A stretch of DNA of 64,000 nt from Bradyrhizobium sp. Tv2a-2 (GCF_000472425.1 NZ_AXAI01000001.1:666134-730133); one strand, 5' to 3'; shown: positions 16,934 to 26,322, numbered from the stretch's first letter. A program made the numbers and translations. The notes: generated by a model not told the origin, from the letters alone.

Positions 16934-19627
16934 TCATGGCCGTGCGCTGGTCTGCTGCTTGATCCAGGCGTCCACGGCCGGCAGCGCGCGCGACTTCAGG
17001 TCGGCGGCGATGGCGATGGTTTCAACCGCACGGGCCGTCATTACCTTGCCACCGCTTGTCGACTGCGCAGGCGCGAACTGAAGCAGCTCGGCGGCATGGG
17101 CGCCGTCGTTGAAATTGGTCATCAGATTGGCGATGAAGGCATCGCGAAACGACGGGCCGAGCTTTGCCAGCAGCGCGTCGTAATGCTTCTGCACAAAATC
17201 CCAGGCGAGCTCGGGCTGCTCGCCTGTGGACGCCACCGTCGAGATGACCCCGCCGACGATGGTGTTGGGCAGTTCGTCTGCAAGAGTGAGTGCCAGCGTG
17301 TCGCGCGCAAGCACGGGGTCGCGGGCACTAGCGACGGCGAAATAATAGCGCAGCCGCTCGTTGGTTGCGGTGGCCTTGCGCGCCAGCGACAGCAGCGCCT
17401 CGTAGGTCGGCTTGTCCGCGGACGTGCCGACCACATGCATGACGGGATCGCGCAAGGCGGGGCTAAGCGAGTTCGGATCCTGCCGGAAGCGGTCGAAGCG
17501 GCGCTTCGCCTCGGCGATGATGTCGTCATCGCCGAAATCGCCGAGGGTGCGGATGAGGCTCGCGCGCAGCAGCGCATCGTCATCGTCGGGCGCGCTGGCG
17601 CCGTCCCAGCCGAGCCGGTCGAACACCGGACGCAAGGTGGCGCGCACGTAGGCCTGCAAGCCTGCACGCTCGCTGCGGTCGCGCGAAAGACGGTTGAGAT
17701 GGCCGAGCACGCCGATCACCTGGTCCCAGACGGCCCGCTGATCGTTGGGCGCGATCTTGCCGATCAAGGCGAGATAAGATGGCGCATCGGTGCGGCCGGC
17801 CTGCACCAGCGCCCAGCTGTCGGCGAGGACATTGAGCCGGTCTTCCGGCGTCATCGCCGGCAGCGCCTTGACCAGCGCGGCGCGATCGTTCGGGCCATAA
17901 TCGACGCGATAATAGCCGATATCGCCGAGATTGACCTTGATCGGCGCGGCGCAGGCGCCGGCCGCGAGTTCGGCGGTGCCATTGAGCAGGATGGTCTCGG
18001 CATCGGCTCCGCCCACCACGCCAAGCCTGACTGGCAACTGCCAGCTGCGCGGCGGCAGGCCTGCCTCGTTATTGCCGCCGCCGGATCGCGCCGGCACAAT
18101 GGCAAAGCGTTCCTGCTGCAACGTGAGGCGCTGGGACTTGCCGGCGCAACGGGTTTCCGCAACAACCAGAGGCACGCCGTCCTGCTCGGTGAAGGACGCT
18201 GCGATCGAGGCCACCGGCTTGCCGGTCGCGTCCTGCAGCGCCTGCCAGAGATCTGCGGTCGTCGCATTGCCAAAAGCATGCGCGGCCATATAACGGCGCA
18301 GGCCATCGCGGAAGGCGTTTTCGCCGAGATAATTCTCCAGCATGCGGATGAAGGCCTGCCCCTTGTTGTAGGTGATGCCGTCAAAGGCGGTCATCGCCTC
18401 GCTCTCGTCATTGACCCGCTGCTGGATCGGATGCGAGGTGCGGCGTGCGTCGAGCGCCATGGCAAGCTGCTTCTGGCCGTAACCGTTGAGCCAGGTCTTC
18501 CATTGCGGATAGAAATGCTCGGCCGCCCGCTCCTGCATCCAGCTCGCAAAGCCCTCATTGAGCCAGAGATTGTCCCACCAGCCCATGGTGACGAGATCGC
18601 CGAACCATTGATGCGCCATCTCGTGCGCCAGAATGCTGAAGATGCCGCGCCGAGCGCTATCGGCGCTGGTCGTGGGATCGAACAGCAGCCTGCTTTCAAA
18701 GAAGGTGATGCCGCCCCAGTTCTCCATGGCGCCCCCGAAGCCGCCGGGCACCGCGATCAGGTCGAGCTTGGGCAGCGGATAGGGGATGCCGAAATAGTCG
18801 TTGTAGAAGGCGAGCAGCTTCACGGCACTCTCAAGCGCAAAGCGGCCCTGCTCGCTCTTGCCTGACGTGGTGACCACGCCGACGGTGACGCCTCCCGCAT
18901 TGGCCGTGATGCGCTCCAGCTCACCTGTCGTGAATACAAACAGATAGCTCGACATCTTCGGTGTCGGCGCAAAGCTCACGCGCCGCTGCGAGGCCGAGAC
19001 CGCCTCCTCGCGCATGATGGGCATGTTGCCGACCGCGAGAAAATTCGCGGGCACCGTCACGGTGAGCGTAAAGGTCGCCTTGAAGGCGGGCTCGTCCCAG
19101 CAGGGGAAGATGCGGCGCGCATCCGACGGCTCCAGATGGCTCGAGATCATGCGCCTGGTGCCGTGCGCGGTCGGATAGTCGGCATAATAAAGCCCGCGCG
19201 CAAAGGAATTGATCTTGGCGGCAAAGATGATGCGCAGCCGGTGCGCGCCCGCCGCAAGCGGCTCGCGCAAGGTCAGCGTCGCGGTCTCGCTCGCGGCATC
19301 GAGGCTGATCTCGGGATGCGCCTTATCGTCGACAATTGCCTCGGAAAGCGTCATGCTGACCGCGTTCAGGACGAGCTTCGCCGTCGGCTCGCGCACCTCG
19401 ATGTCGATGACCTCGTTGCCGGCGACCGTCAGTTCCTTGACGTCAGGCATCAATTCGATCGTATAGTTAACGGGCGCCACGGTCTTGGGCAGCCGGCCGG
19501 GGGTGACGTCGAAGGAATAGGCAGCTTCCGCATGCGCGGCGCTGCTGAGCAAGACCAGCCAAAACAGGCCTGCAATCGCACCAAAAAGGCGCGCAAGCGC
19601 AGCGGATTTGCTCGTCAGTGGCCTCAT
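16934..19627 (-). CDS. Secreted M1-family zinc aminopeptidase
   Basis: The protein has 897 residues from the Met at 19627 (an in-frame Met 15 bp upstream is possible; AAGGGTGAG just before 19627 favours the inner one). The N-terminus is a signal peptide ending near AAHAEA. M1 signatures are intact: GGAMENWGG (substrate exopeptidase motif), HEMAHQWFGDL near residue 335 (zinc HExxH) and the third ligand in NEGFASW 18 residues later. A long ERAP-like C-terminal helical domain follows. It should remove N-terminal residues from peptides in the periplasm. It is monocistronic in this view. Confidence 0.93.
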   Translation of the reverse strand: MRPLTSKSAALARLFGAIAGLFWLVLLSSAAHAEAAYSFDVTPGRLPKTVAPVNYTIELMPDVKELTVAGNEVIDIEVREPTAKLVLNAVSMTLSEAIVDDKAHPEISLDAASETATLTLREPLAAGAHRLRIIFAAKINSFARGLYYADYPTAHGTRRMISSHLEPSDARRIFPCWDEPAFKATFTLTVTVPANFLAVGNMPIMREEAVSASQRRVSFAPTPKMSSYLFVFTTGELERITANAGGVTVGVVTTSGKSEQGRFALESAVKLLAFYNDYFGIPYPLPKLDLIAVPGGFGGAMENWGGITFFESRLLFDPTTSADSARRGIFSILAHEMAHQWFGDLVTMGWWDNLWLNEGFASWMQERAAEHFYPQWKTWLNGYGQKQLAMALDARRTSHPIQQRVNDESEAMTAFDGITYNKGQAFIRMLENYLGENAFRDGLRRYMAAHAFGNATTADLWQALQDATGKPVASIAASFTEQDGVPLVVAETRCAGKSQRLTLQQERFAIVPARSGGGNNEAGLPPRSWQLPVRLGVVGGADAETILLNGTAELAAGACAAPIKVNLGDIGYYRVDYGPNDRAALVKALPAMTPEDRLNVLADSWALVQAGRTDAPSYLALIGKIAPNDQRAVWDQVIGVLGHLNRLSRDRSERAGLQAYVRATLRPVFDRLGWDGASAPDDDDALLRASLIRTLGDFGDDDIIAEAKRRFDRFRQDPNSLSPALRDPVMHVVGTSADKPTYEALLSLARKATATNERLRYYFAVASARDPVLARDTLALTLADELPNTIVGGVISTVASTGEQPELAWDFVQKHYDALLAKLGPSFRDAFIANLMTNFNDGAHAAELLQFAPAQSTSGGKVMTARAVETIAIAADLKSRALPAVDAWIKQQTSARP

Positions 19628-19868
19628 CTCACCCTTCCCCATCTACCCAGCCGCCACGGGAGGCGGCCGGGGCCAATCAATCCGACCCATTATCCGATCC
19701 CATGCGGGGCCGGAGTGCGGCAGGATCGGTTGTCTTGCGCACAATTCAGTCATTCTTTTGCCCCGCTGAAAAACAATTATTACCAGGCTAGCGCTTGGTA
19801 CTCCTCACGAATTCGGCGGAAATTCTCGTGCGGAGAAAGTTAAGAGTAGACCGACCCGCGGGACGGCC

Positions 19869-20648
19869 ATGGATACGCTTTACGATTTGCTCGGCGCACT
19901 GCCGCGCGACGACGCCGATGGTCTGCGGACCGCCTTTCGTCGGGCGGTGAAGGGGACACATCCCGATCTTAACCCTGGCGATCCCGATGCCGGGCAGAAA
20001 TTCCGTCAGATCATGCGGGCCCAGGATATCCTCCTCGATGGCGAGCAGCGCGCTGTTTACGACCATCTGCTGGCGCTCGCCCGGCTCGAGGCGGCCGAGG
20101 ATGCTGAACATGCCGCCCAAAATGCTCGCGCCGGGAAAATCCACCTGCTTGCCTCCTGGGTGATGACGCTTGCCGGCGCATCGGCCATTTCCATCGCCGG
20201 CCTGGCGCTGATTGCGCTGTTGTGGACCAGCACCGAGCCGGCCGCCGACACCGGGCTCGCAACCGACGAGCCCGCCCCGATCCAAGTCGCCACTGTGCCG
20301 GAGCAGCCTGCACCGACGCCGATGGCGTCGACCGAGGCGGCTACGCCCGCGGCGGTCGCACCAGCCGAGACCACCAATAGTGCGTTGCCGCCGCTCGGCC
20401 CCCCGCTTGATATCACGCCGCCACCCGGGCCACCCACGCTGGACCGTACGCGCAGCTTCAACCGCGCCTTCGCCGACATCTCCCATGGTAAGCATCCGGG
20501 GAAAGCTGGTCGTTCCGCGAACGCCAAGAAGAAGGGCTCGGACGCGGCTGAGGGCGGAGCCGGACCCACGCCGCCCACCCCGCCGCGGCACGCGGCGGCC
20601 AACGACCTTTCGCGGCTGGAAAGCGCGCCGTTCAGCCCGCGGCCGTGA
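19869..20648 (+). CDS. J-domain (DnaJ-like) protein with one transmembrane segment
   Basis: The protein has 259 residues. Residues 1-70 form a J domain (TLYDLLGALPRDDADGLRTAFRRAVKGTHPDLNPGD, with the essential H-P-D loop, then ILLDGEQRAVYDHL). A hydrophobic segment (VMTLAGASAISIAGLALIALLW, about residues 97-120) anchors it, and a long Pro/Ala/Thr-rich low-complexity tail follows with a basic patch (NAKKKGSDAAEGG). The intact HPD suggests it can stimulate an Hsp70 at the membrane; the tail is presumably outside or unstructured. It has no zinc-finger or C-terminal DnaJ domain, so it is a type III J protein. Confidence 0.88.
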   Translation: MDTLYDLLGALPRDDADGLRTAFRRAVKGTHPDLNPGDPDAGQKFRQIMRAQDILLDGEQRAVYDHLLALARLEAAEDAEHAAQNARAGKIHLLASWVMTLAGASAISIAGLALIALLWTSTEPAADTGLATDEPAPIQVATVPEQPAPTPMASTEAATPAAVAPAETTNSALPPLGPPLDITPPPGPPTLDRTRSFNRAFADISHGKHPGKAGRSANAKKKGSDAAEGGAGPTPPTPPRHAAANDLSRLESAPFSPRP

Positions 20649-20701
20649 AGCGCGATTGATCCGCCCTTGATTTCGTAAGCCGAACCGCGCCAGATGCCGT
20701 C

Positions 20702-21952
20702 ATGGCCCGACGCACCGGCAGCGCCGATCTTCCGCTCCATACCGGCAGGGTACCACCCTGGCTTGCCACGCGCATGGCCTCGCTCGGCGCGATCATCACG
20801 CAGGCGATCGTGCATCATTACGGGCGCGAGGAGTTCCTGCAGCGGCTGGCGCATCCCTTCTGGTTTCAATCCTTCGGCGCGGTCATGGGGATGGACTGGC
20901 ACTCCTCCGGCATCACCACCAGCGTGATCGGCGCGCTGAAGCGTGGGCTGACACCGCTCGCAGGCGAACTCGGCATCCATGTCTGCGGCGGACGCGGCCA
21001 GCATTCGCGCAAGACGCCGGACGAGCTTCGGCTGCTTGCCGAGCGCATCGGCTTCGACGGCGCGAAGCTGACGCAGGCGAGCCGTCTCGTCGCCAAGGTC
21101 GACAGCGCCGCCGTGCAGGACGGCTTCGATCTCTATCTGCACGGCTTCTTCGTCACCGACGACGGCAAATGGACCGTGGTTCAGCAGGGCATGAACGGCG
21201 AGGCGCGGCAAGCGCGCCGCTATCACTGGCACTCCCAGGATTTGCGCGATTTCGTCGACGCCCCGCACAGCGCCATCGACGGCCCGCCGAAGGGCGAGAT
21301 CGTCAATCTGACCGACCGCCGCGCCAAGGTTTCGCGCGGCGCACAGCTTGAGCTGTTGAGCAGGCTCGGACCGGACCGCATTGTCGCCGAATATGAGGCG
21401 CTGACCGGCGAGCCGCCTGCCCAGGCACTGCTGCCGCATCTCGTGATGCCAGCGCATCATGACGTCAGGCCGAAGGACGTGTTCGCGCGCCGCCTGCACG
21501 CGACGCTCGCCGCCGCAGAAACTCAAGGGCCGGCCGATTTCGCCGATCTGCTGCTGACCCCAGGCGTCGGCGCACGCACGGTGCGGTCGCTCGCCATGGT
21601 CGCCGAAGTCGTGCACGGCGCGCCCTATCGCTTCCAGGATCCGGCGCGTTTTTCATTGGCCCATGGCGGCAAGGACCGGCATCCCTTCCCGGTGCCGATC
21701 AAGGTCTATGACGAGACCATCCGCATGCTCAAATCGGCGGTTCAAAACGCCAGGCTCGGCCGCGACGAAGAACTCGGCGCCATCAAGCGCCTTGACGACC
21801 AGGCGCGCCGGCTGGAGCGCAACGCCACGGGCCCCTCCTTCGAGGCCTTTGTCGCCACCGAGCGCGCGGCTTCTCCCGATCTCGACGGACGCAGCGTGTT
21901 CGGCTGGGAGCGCGACCTTGTGGGCCGCGCGAAGGCCGAAGGCGCGAAGTGA
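20702..21952 (+). CDS. DUF763 domain-containing protein
   Basis: The protein has 416 residues. DUF763 signature blocks are present: TGSADLPLHTGRVPPWLATRMASLG at the N-terminus, FWFQSFGAVMGMDWHSSGITTSVIGALKRGL, ELGIHVCGGRGQHSRKTPDEL and DGFDLYLHGFFVTDDGKWTVVQQGM. The C-terminal GVGARTVRSLAMVAEVVHGAPYRFQDPARFSLAHGGKDRHPFPV contains a helix-hairpin-helix-like G-V-G-x-x-T-V-x-x-L, suggesting nucleic-acid contact. The family has no established function. It is tightly followed by a Nudix gene (three bases between stop and start). Confidence 0.9.
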   Translation: MARRTGSADLPLHTGRVPPWLATRMASLGAIITQAIVHHYGREEFLQRLAHPFWFQSFGAVMGMDWHSSGITTSVIGALKRGLTPLAGELGIHVCGGRGQHSRKTPDELRLLAERIGFDGAKLTQASRLVAKVDSAAVQDGFDLYLHGFFVTDDGKWTVVQQGMNGEARQARRYHWHSQDLRDFVDAPHSAIDGPPKGEIVNLTDRRAKVSRGAQLELLSRLGPDRIVAEYEALTGEPPAQALLPHLVMPAHHDVRPKDVFARRLHATLAAAETQGPADFADLLLTPGVGARTVRSLAMVAEVVHGAPYRFQDPARFSLAHGGKDRHPFPVPIKVYDETIRMLKSAVQNARLGRDEELGAIKRLDDQARRLERNATGPSFEAFVATERAASPDLDGRSVFGWERDLVGRAKAEGAK

Positions 21953-21955
21953 GCC

Positions 21956-22420
21956 ATGCCGGCCAAGAGCGCGGGCGTTCTTGCCTATCGGACGAAGGCG
22001 GGCCGGCTCGAGGTCCTGCTGGTGCATCCGGGTGGGCCGTACTGGGCGAACAAGGACGACGGCGCGTGGTCGATCCCCAAGGGCGAGTACGGTGCGGGGG
22101 AAAGCCCGGAAGGCGTCGCCCGGCGGGAGTTTGCTGAAGAGCTTGGGGTTGAGCTTTCCGCAGCGCTGGAACCGCTCGGCGAAATCCGGCAACGCGGAGG
22201 CAAAGTGGTCACGGCTTTTGCCGCTGCTTTCGATGTCGATGTCACGACCATCACCAGCAACACGTTTGAGATCGAATGGCCACCGCGAAGCGGCAAGCGC
22301 CAGAGTTTTCCCGAAGTCGATCGCGCCGTCTGGTTCGCTCTCGTCAGCGCCAGGGAGAAGATCAACGCAGCGCAGCGGGAGTTCTTGAAGCGGCTCGCGG
22401 CGATGCGGGGCAAGCCGTAG
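21956..22420 (+). CDS. Nudix hydrolase
   Basis: The protein has 154 residues. The Nudix box is complete (G-x5-E-x7-R-E-F-x-E-E-x-G-V within GEYGAGESPEGVARREFAEE), as is the preceding DGAWSIPKG. It resembles the small NTP-pyrophosphohydrolase-like Nudix proteins beginning KSAGVLAYR. The start follows the DUF763 stop by three bases, so the two are almost certainly co-translated; a joint role in nucleotide or nucleic-acid clean-up is inference. It converges on the next serine hydrolase gene. Confidence 0.92.
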   Translation: MPAKSAGVLAYRTKAGRLEVLLVHPGGPYWANKDDGAWSIPKGEYGAGESPEGVARREFAEELGVELSAALEPLGEIRQRGGKVVTAFAAAFDVDVTTITSNTFEIEWPPRSGKRQSFPEVDRAVWFALVSAREKINAAQREFLKRLAAMRGKP

Positions 22421-22457
22421 ACCGCGCGAATAGCCTCGGTCCAGGACTGACGAGGCC

Positions 22458-23723
22458 TTACGCCTGCTTCACGGCGCGACAGATGCCGCGCTCGAAATGC
22501 CTATAGGCCGAGAGCGCGTGGTCGTCAGCGAAGGGCAATATCTGCATCATGATCACGCCCGCCAGTCCCATGGTCGGATCGATCCAGTAATAGGTGTTGA
22601 ACAGCCCGGCCCAGGTCAGGCTGCCGGCCCTGCGGCCATCCGTGACGGGATCGAGGTTGATCATGTGGCCAAGCCCCCAGCGCAAGCGCTTGCCGGGGAA
22701 GAAATCCACATCGTTCGACAGTGCCGGATTGGTGGTCTTCATGTGGCCAGCCTGGAGATTGCCGATCTGATTCTCGGCCATCAGCGCCACGGTCTTAGGT
22801 TGCAGGATCCCGGCGCCGCGCAAGCTACCGCCATTGAGCAGCACCTGCAGCAGGGTCAGATAATCCGACGCGGTGGAATAGATGCCGCCACCACCGGCAA
22901 AGCTGGTCTGCGGCACCTGTTTCTCCAGTGGCTGCGGCACCAGCAGGCCGCTCGCCTCACGCACGTGCAAGCTCGCCTCGCGTGCCCGCTGCTTCTCGTT
23001 CAGCGAAAAGCCGGTGTCATCCATGCCAAGGGGGCCCGTGATGTGATCGCGGAAATAGCGGTCGAGATTTTGTCCGCTTGCGATCTCCACCATGCGGCCG
23101 ACATAGTCGAGGCTGCCGCCATAGGCCCAGCGCGAGCCGGGCTCGAACAACAGCGGCCGCCGCGGCAGGTCCCTGTGCTGGTGCGCGGCCTTCAAATAAC
23201 GCACCACATTCTCATCCCACAGCGGGTAGCTGAAGCCTGACGTGTGCGACAGCAATTGCCGCAGCGTCACCGGATGATTTGCGGCGCGAAGCCGCGGCAC
23301 GCCCTTTGGATCGAAACCGGTCAGCACCTCGACCGTGGCAAGCGACGGATCGATGTTCGCGGCCGGCTCGTCCAGCTGCAGCCTGCCCTGCTCGACGAGC
23401 TGCAGCGCCGCAACCGAGGTGAGCAGCTTCACCATCGAGGCGATACGGAACACTGTGTCGGTCGACATCCGCGCGCCATCGGTCATGTTGCGGAAACCGA
23501 ACGCGCCCTCGTACAGCCGCCGCTCGCCATTCGCCGCCATGGCAACGACGCCAGGGATTTCTCCAGCCTCGACCTTGGCGCGCAGGGCGCGGTCGATGTC
23601 CGCGCCATGAACGGGTTCCTGCAGCGGCGCCGCAAACGCGCAGCCAGCGCGGAGCGGGATCACGCCCGCCGCCGCACACGCCATCGTCCGCAACAATGCT
23701 TCACGCCGCGTAAGAAAGCCCAT
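22458..23723 (-). CDS. Serine hydrolase, beta-lactamase class C/esterase family (Tat-like signal)
   Basis: The protein has 421 residues. The N-terminus MGFLTRREALLRTMACAAAG has a twin-arginine-type motif followed by a hydrophobic stretch, so export by Tat is likely. Active-site S-M-V-K in FRIASMVKLLTS and the Tyr motif in RWAYGGSLDYVGRM place it in the class C beta-lactamase/esterase group. The C-terminus SLTWAGLFNTYYWIDPTMGLAGVIMMQILPF is typical of esterase members. It is a second member of the family in this window, distinct from the one at 342-1604. It follows the monooxygenase gene on the same strand after 113 bp, so it may be in the same transcript. Confidence 0.9.
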   Translation of the reverse strand: MGFLTRREALLRTMACAAAGVIPLRAGCAFAAPLQEPVHGADIDRALRAKVEAGEIPGVVAMAANGERRLYEGAFGFRNMTDGARMSTDTVFRIASMVKLLTSVAALQLVEQGRLQLDEPAANIDPSLATVEVLTGFDPKGVPRLRAANHPVTLRQLLSHTSGFSYPLWDENVVRYLKAAHQHRDLPRRPLLFEPGSRWAYGGSLDYVGRMVEIASGQNLDRYFRDHITGPLGMDDTGFSLNEKQRAREASLHVREASGLLVPQPLEKQVPQTSFAGGGGIYSTASDYLTLLQVLLNGGSLRGAGILQPKTVALMAENQIGNLQAGHMKTTNPALSNDVDFFPGKRLRWGLGHMINLDPVTDGRRAGSLTWAGLFNTYYWIDPTMGLAGVIMMQILPFADDHALSAYRHFERGICRAVKQA

Positions 23724-23836
23724 GACGTTTCCTGCAGGCCGCCCCGAAGACGCGGCGAGCTTAAACCAGATTCGCTGGCGCGTCGAAATCCTTGCGCGTG
23801 CTTTCGGCGCTTTCGCCCTGGAACTCTTGAGCGCAG

Positions 23837-25768
23837 CTACTTGCCCTCAGGCCGCACCATGAAGCCGTCGAAGAACGCCGCGAGCTCGGCATACGCGTCG
23901 AGCGACAGCACGTGGGCGACGTATTGATCCGGCCGCACCACGATCATGCACCCCTTGTCACGATCGATGCCGCGCGTGGCGAAGATGTCGTGGCCGGCCT
24001 TTAGATCGGGGCAAAACATCTTCTCGTAATCGAGAAGTCCGTAACGTCCCTTGCGCGGCAGCAGGAAGCTTGGCATGGCGCCGATCGCAAGCTCGCGATG
24101 GGCCTGCTGGAAGACGGCGCGGACATCGATGACGGAATCGATGTCGGCTCCATCGGGCGTGTAGCGCCGCACCGGCGACTGCCGCCCCTCGGCGAGGAAG
24201 TCGCATAAGCCGCGGATGGCCGATGCTGACGAAGCAGGATCGCCGCTGCTTGCGAAGGCATAGATGCGCCAGCGCCCGTCGGCTTCGGCAATGTGGCCGA
24301 GGTGCAGCGGCTTGCCATCCGCGAGACGAATGACAGGCGCCGAATGGAAACGCTTGCCGATCGGGAGACCCTTGGCCAGATGCTGGTATTTTGACTCGCC
24401 GGTCAGCATCGATGGACGGTAATGCGTCGCGGTGCCCGCGGTGTAGCGGCCGTGCTGGACAAAATAGCGCTGGGTCTCGGCGGGATCGAACCCCTCACCC
24501 GCGCCCTTGTCTGATGCAAGGATCGCGGCCCATTCGCGATCGAAGTCGATCAATTCCTTCGCAACCGCCTGGCGTTCCGCGGAGTAGGTATGGAGCAGCA
24601 GCGGCGCGCAGCGCTTGCGCAGCACCGATGCCAGCTTCCAGCCGAGATTGAAAGCGTCCTGCATGGAGACGTTCATGCCCTGCCCCGCTTTCGGGCTGTG
24701 GGTGTGGCAGGCGTCTCCAGTTATGAAGACACGCGGCAGGCGCGTTGCGAGCTCCGCTTCCGGCACGTCGTCGAACTTGTCGGTGAGCCGCTGGCCGATC
24801 TCGTAGACCGACCACCAGGCGATCTCCTTCACCTCAAGCGTATAAGGCTTGAAGATCCGCCGCGCCTTGGCGATCACCTCGTCCGAGGTGATGTTGCGGT
24901 TGGCGACGCGCTCGCCGATCTCGAGCTTGGCGAGCTCGACATAGAGCCGGACCAGGTAACCGCCCTCGCGCGGAATGATGAGCAGGCTGCCCTCGGTCGC
25001 CGACTGGATCAGCGCCTTGAAGCGGATATCGGGGAAATCGGTGACTGCGAGCACATCCATCACGCCCCAGGCGTGATTGGCGGAATCGCCGTGCAGCTCG
25101 CGGCCGATCGCCTTGCGCACCGTCGAGCGCGCGCCATCACAGCCGACCACATAGCGCGCCCTTACCGTCTCGACCTGCCCCTCATGTTCGGGATCGATCC
25201 GCTCCAGCCGCACAGTCACCGCGTGATCCTCGACGCGCGCGGCCGGATCGATCTGCAGATCGAGCAGGCGTCGCGAATAATGCGGCTCCAGCCTGGCGGG
25301 CGCGTGGCGCATGACATCAAGGAAGCAGTCGTGCACCCGCGCCTGGTTCAGGATCACATGCGGAAATTCCGACAAGCCGTCCTCGACATCCTGCACCCAG
25401 CCACTGCGCACGATATTGTCGCTGTTGTTGTCGTCGGGCTTCCAGAAGCTCGTCTCATTGACCCAATAGGATTCTTTCAGCACGCGTTCGCTGAAGCCAT
25501 AGGCGTTGAACATCTCCATGGTGCGGCAGGCGACGCCGTCGGCCTGGCCGACCAGCAAACGTCCGGGCTTCTGCTCGACAATGCAGGTCTTGATGTCGGG
25601 GAATGCAGCGAGCTGTGCGGCGAGCGTCAGGCCGGCTGGCCCGCAGCCGACGATGAGGACATCGACTTCCTGCGGCAGAGCCTCGCTCGCGCGAGGAGCC
25701 GAATAGCGGTCGGCGGGGTCGGCGATGGTGGGATCGCCCGGCATGAAGCCGTTCTGATGGAACTGCAT
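23837..25768 (-). CDS. mobA: 3-hydroxybenzoate 4-monooxygenase-like flavoprotein (MobA type)
   Basis: The protein has 643 residues from the Met at 25768, with GGAGGAG nine bases upstream. It begins MQFHQNGFMPGDP, matching the start of Comamonas MobA as I remember it, and continues with VDVLIVGCGPAGLTLAAQLA (FAD Rossmann motif), GCDGARSTVRKAIGREL (DG motif) and FITGDACHTHSPKAGQGMN (GD motif), then a thioredoxin-like C-terminal domain with VVRPDQYVAHVL. MobA converts 3-hydroxybenzoate to protocatechuate using NADPH and O2. A divergent MarR gene with a shared operator strengthens the call, because MobA is controlled by a MarR protein. A related phenol hydroxylase is the main alternative. Confidence 0.85.
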   Translation of the reverse strand: MQFHQNGFMPGDPTIADPADRYSAPRASEALPQEVDVLIVGCGPAGLTLAAQLAAFPDIKTCIVEQKPGRLLVGQADGVACRTMEMFNAYGFSERVLKESYWVNETSFWKPDDNNSDNIVRSGWVQDVEDGLSEFPHVILNQARVHDCFLDVMRHAPARLEPHYSRRLLDLQIDPAARVEDHAVTVRLERIDPEHEGQVETVRARYVVGCDGARSTVRKAIGRELHGDSANHAWGVMDVLAVTDFPDIRFKALIQSATEGSLLIIPREGGYLVRLYVELAKLEIGERVANRNITSDEVIAKARRIFKPYTLEVKEIAWWSVYEIGQRLTDKFDDVPEAELATRLPRVFITGDACHTHSPKAGQGMNVSMQDAFNLGWKLASVLRKRCAPLLLHTYSAERQAVAKELIDFDREWAAILASDKGAGEGFDPAETQRYFVQHGRYTAGTATHYRPSMLTGESKYQHLAKGLPIGKRFHSAPVIRLADGKPLHLGHIAEADGRWRIYAFASSGDPASSASAIRGLCDFLAEGRQSPVRRYTPDGADIDSVIDVRAVFQQAHRELAIGAMPSFLLPRKGRYGLLDYEKMFCPDLKAGHDIFATRGIDRDKGCMIVVRPDQYVAHVLSLDAYAELAAFFDGFMVRPEGK

Positions 25769-25799
25769 GCGACTGCTCCTCCCGCTTTGGAATTCGTTA

Positions 25800-25828
25800 T
25801 TGATCAGCATACTGATCATCAGTATACT
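25800..25828 (+). promoter_or_regulatory. Candidate sigma-70 promoter of the MarR gene
   Basis: TTGATC (25800-25805) and TATACT (25823-25828) are separated by exactly 17 bp, predicting a start near 25835, about 23 bases before the GTG start of the MarR gene. The opposing promoter on the other strand overlaps it almost completely. Confidence 0.55.
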
Positions 25829-25834
25829 TGTCAA
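25806..25834 (-). promoter_or_regulatory. Candidate sigma-70 promoter of the monooxygenase gene
   Basis: On the minus strand, TTGACA (25834-25829) and TATGCT (25811-25806) are separated by 17 bp, a near-consensus promoter. It would start transcription near 25799, about 31 bases before the monooxygenase ATG. Its spacer contains most of the palindromic operator at 25809-25825. Confidence 0.6.
25809..25825. promoter_or_regulatory. MarR-type operator shared by both mob promoters
   Basis: A perfect 17-bp palindrome with a single central base, ATACTGAT-C-ATCAGTAT, lies in the spacers of both opposed promoters. MarR proteins bind palindromes of this size, and binding here would block both the monooxygenase and the regulator gene. 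The palindrome is seen; the assignment to the adjacent MarR protein is inference. Confidence 0.65.
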
Positions 25835-25857
25835 GAAATTGCGATTCGGAGGATTCG

Positions 25858-26322
25858 GTGAGAGAACCCAATGAGATGCCTGGCCATCTGGCCCGCCGCT
25901 TTCAGCAGATCGCGGTGGCCGTGTTCCTGGCTGAGATCGAGGACGCAGGCTTCGACCTCACGCCGGTACAATACGCAGCACTTGCGACCATCAAAGCCAA
26001 TCCGGCAATCGACCAGATCACGTTGGCCGGCCAGATCGCCTATGACCGCACCACCATCACCGGCGTCGTCGATCGCCTGGTGCAGAAGGGCCTCGTGCTT
26101 CGCCAGACCAGTAGCCGCGACCGCCGCGCGCGGGAGCTGACGATCACCGACGCCGGCCGGACAACGCTGCGCAGAATCACGCCGGCGGTGGAAGCGGCCC
26201 AGCAGACCATGCTGCGTGGCCTGACCGAGACGGAAGCGGCGGAACTGATGCGTCTGTTGCGCAAGGCGATCGCCGCCGGCAACGAGCTGAGCCGCGCACC
26301 GTTGCGGGAGAATGCAGGATGA
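25858..26322 (+). CDS. mobR: MarR-family regulator, probable MobR
   Basis: The protein has 154 residues from GTG at 25858, chosen because GGAGGA sits four bases upstream and the predicted transcript starts at about 25835, which excludes longer versions. It has the winged-helix MarR domain: FDLTPVQYAALATIKANPAIDQITLAGQIAYDRTTITGVVDRLVQKGLVLRQTSSRDRRARELTITDAG, with the D-x-R-x-R wing. Comamonas MobR is a MarR repressor of mobA released by 3-hydroxybenzoate; gene order and operator fit that model. Effector identity is inferred. Confidence 0.85.
   Translation: MREPNEMPGHLARRFQQIAVAVFLAEIEDAGFDLTPVQYAALATIKANPAIDQITLAGQIAYDRTTITGVVDRLVQKGLVLRQTSSRDRRARELTITDAGRTTLRRITPAVEAAQQTMLRGLTETEAAELMRLLRKAIAAGNELSRAPLRENAG

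Noticed and set aside
17096..18865. A 589-codon frame antisense to the M1 aminopeptidase
   Set aside because: The aminopeptidase has complete zinc and exopeptidase motifs; the antisense product has none.
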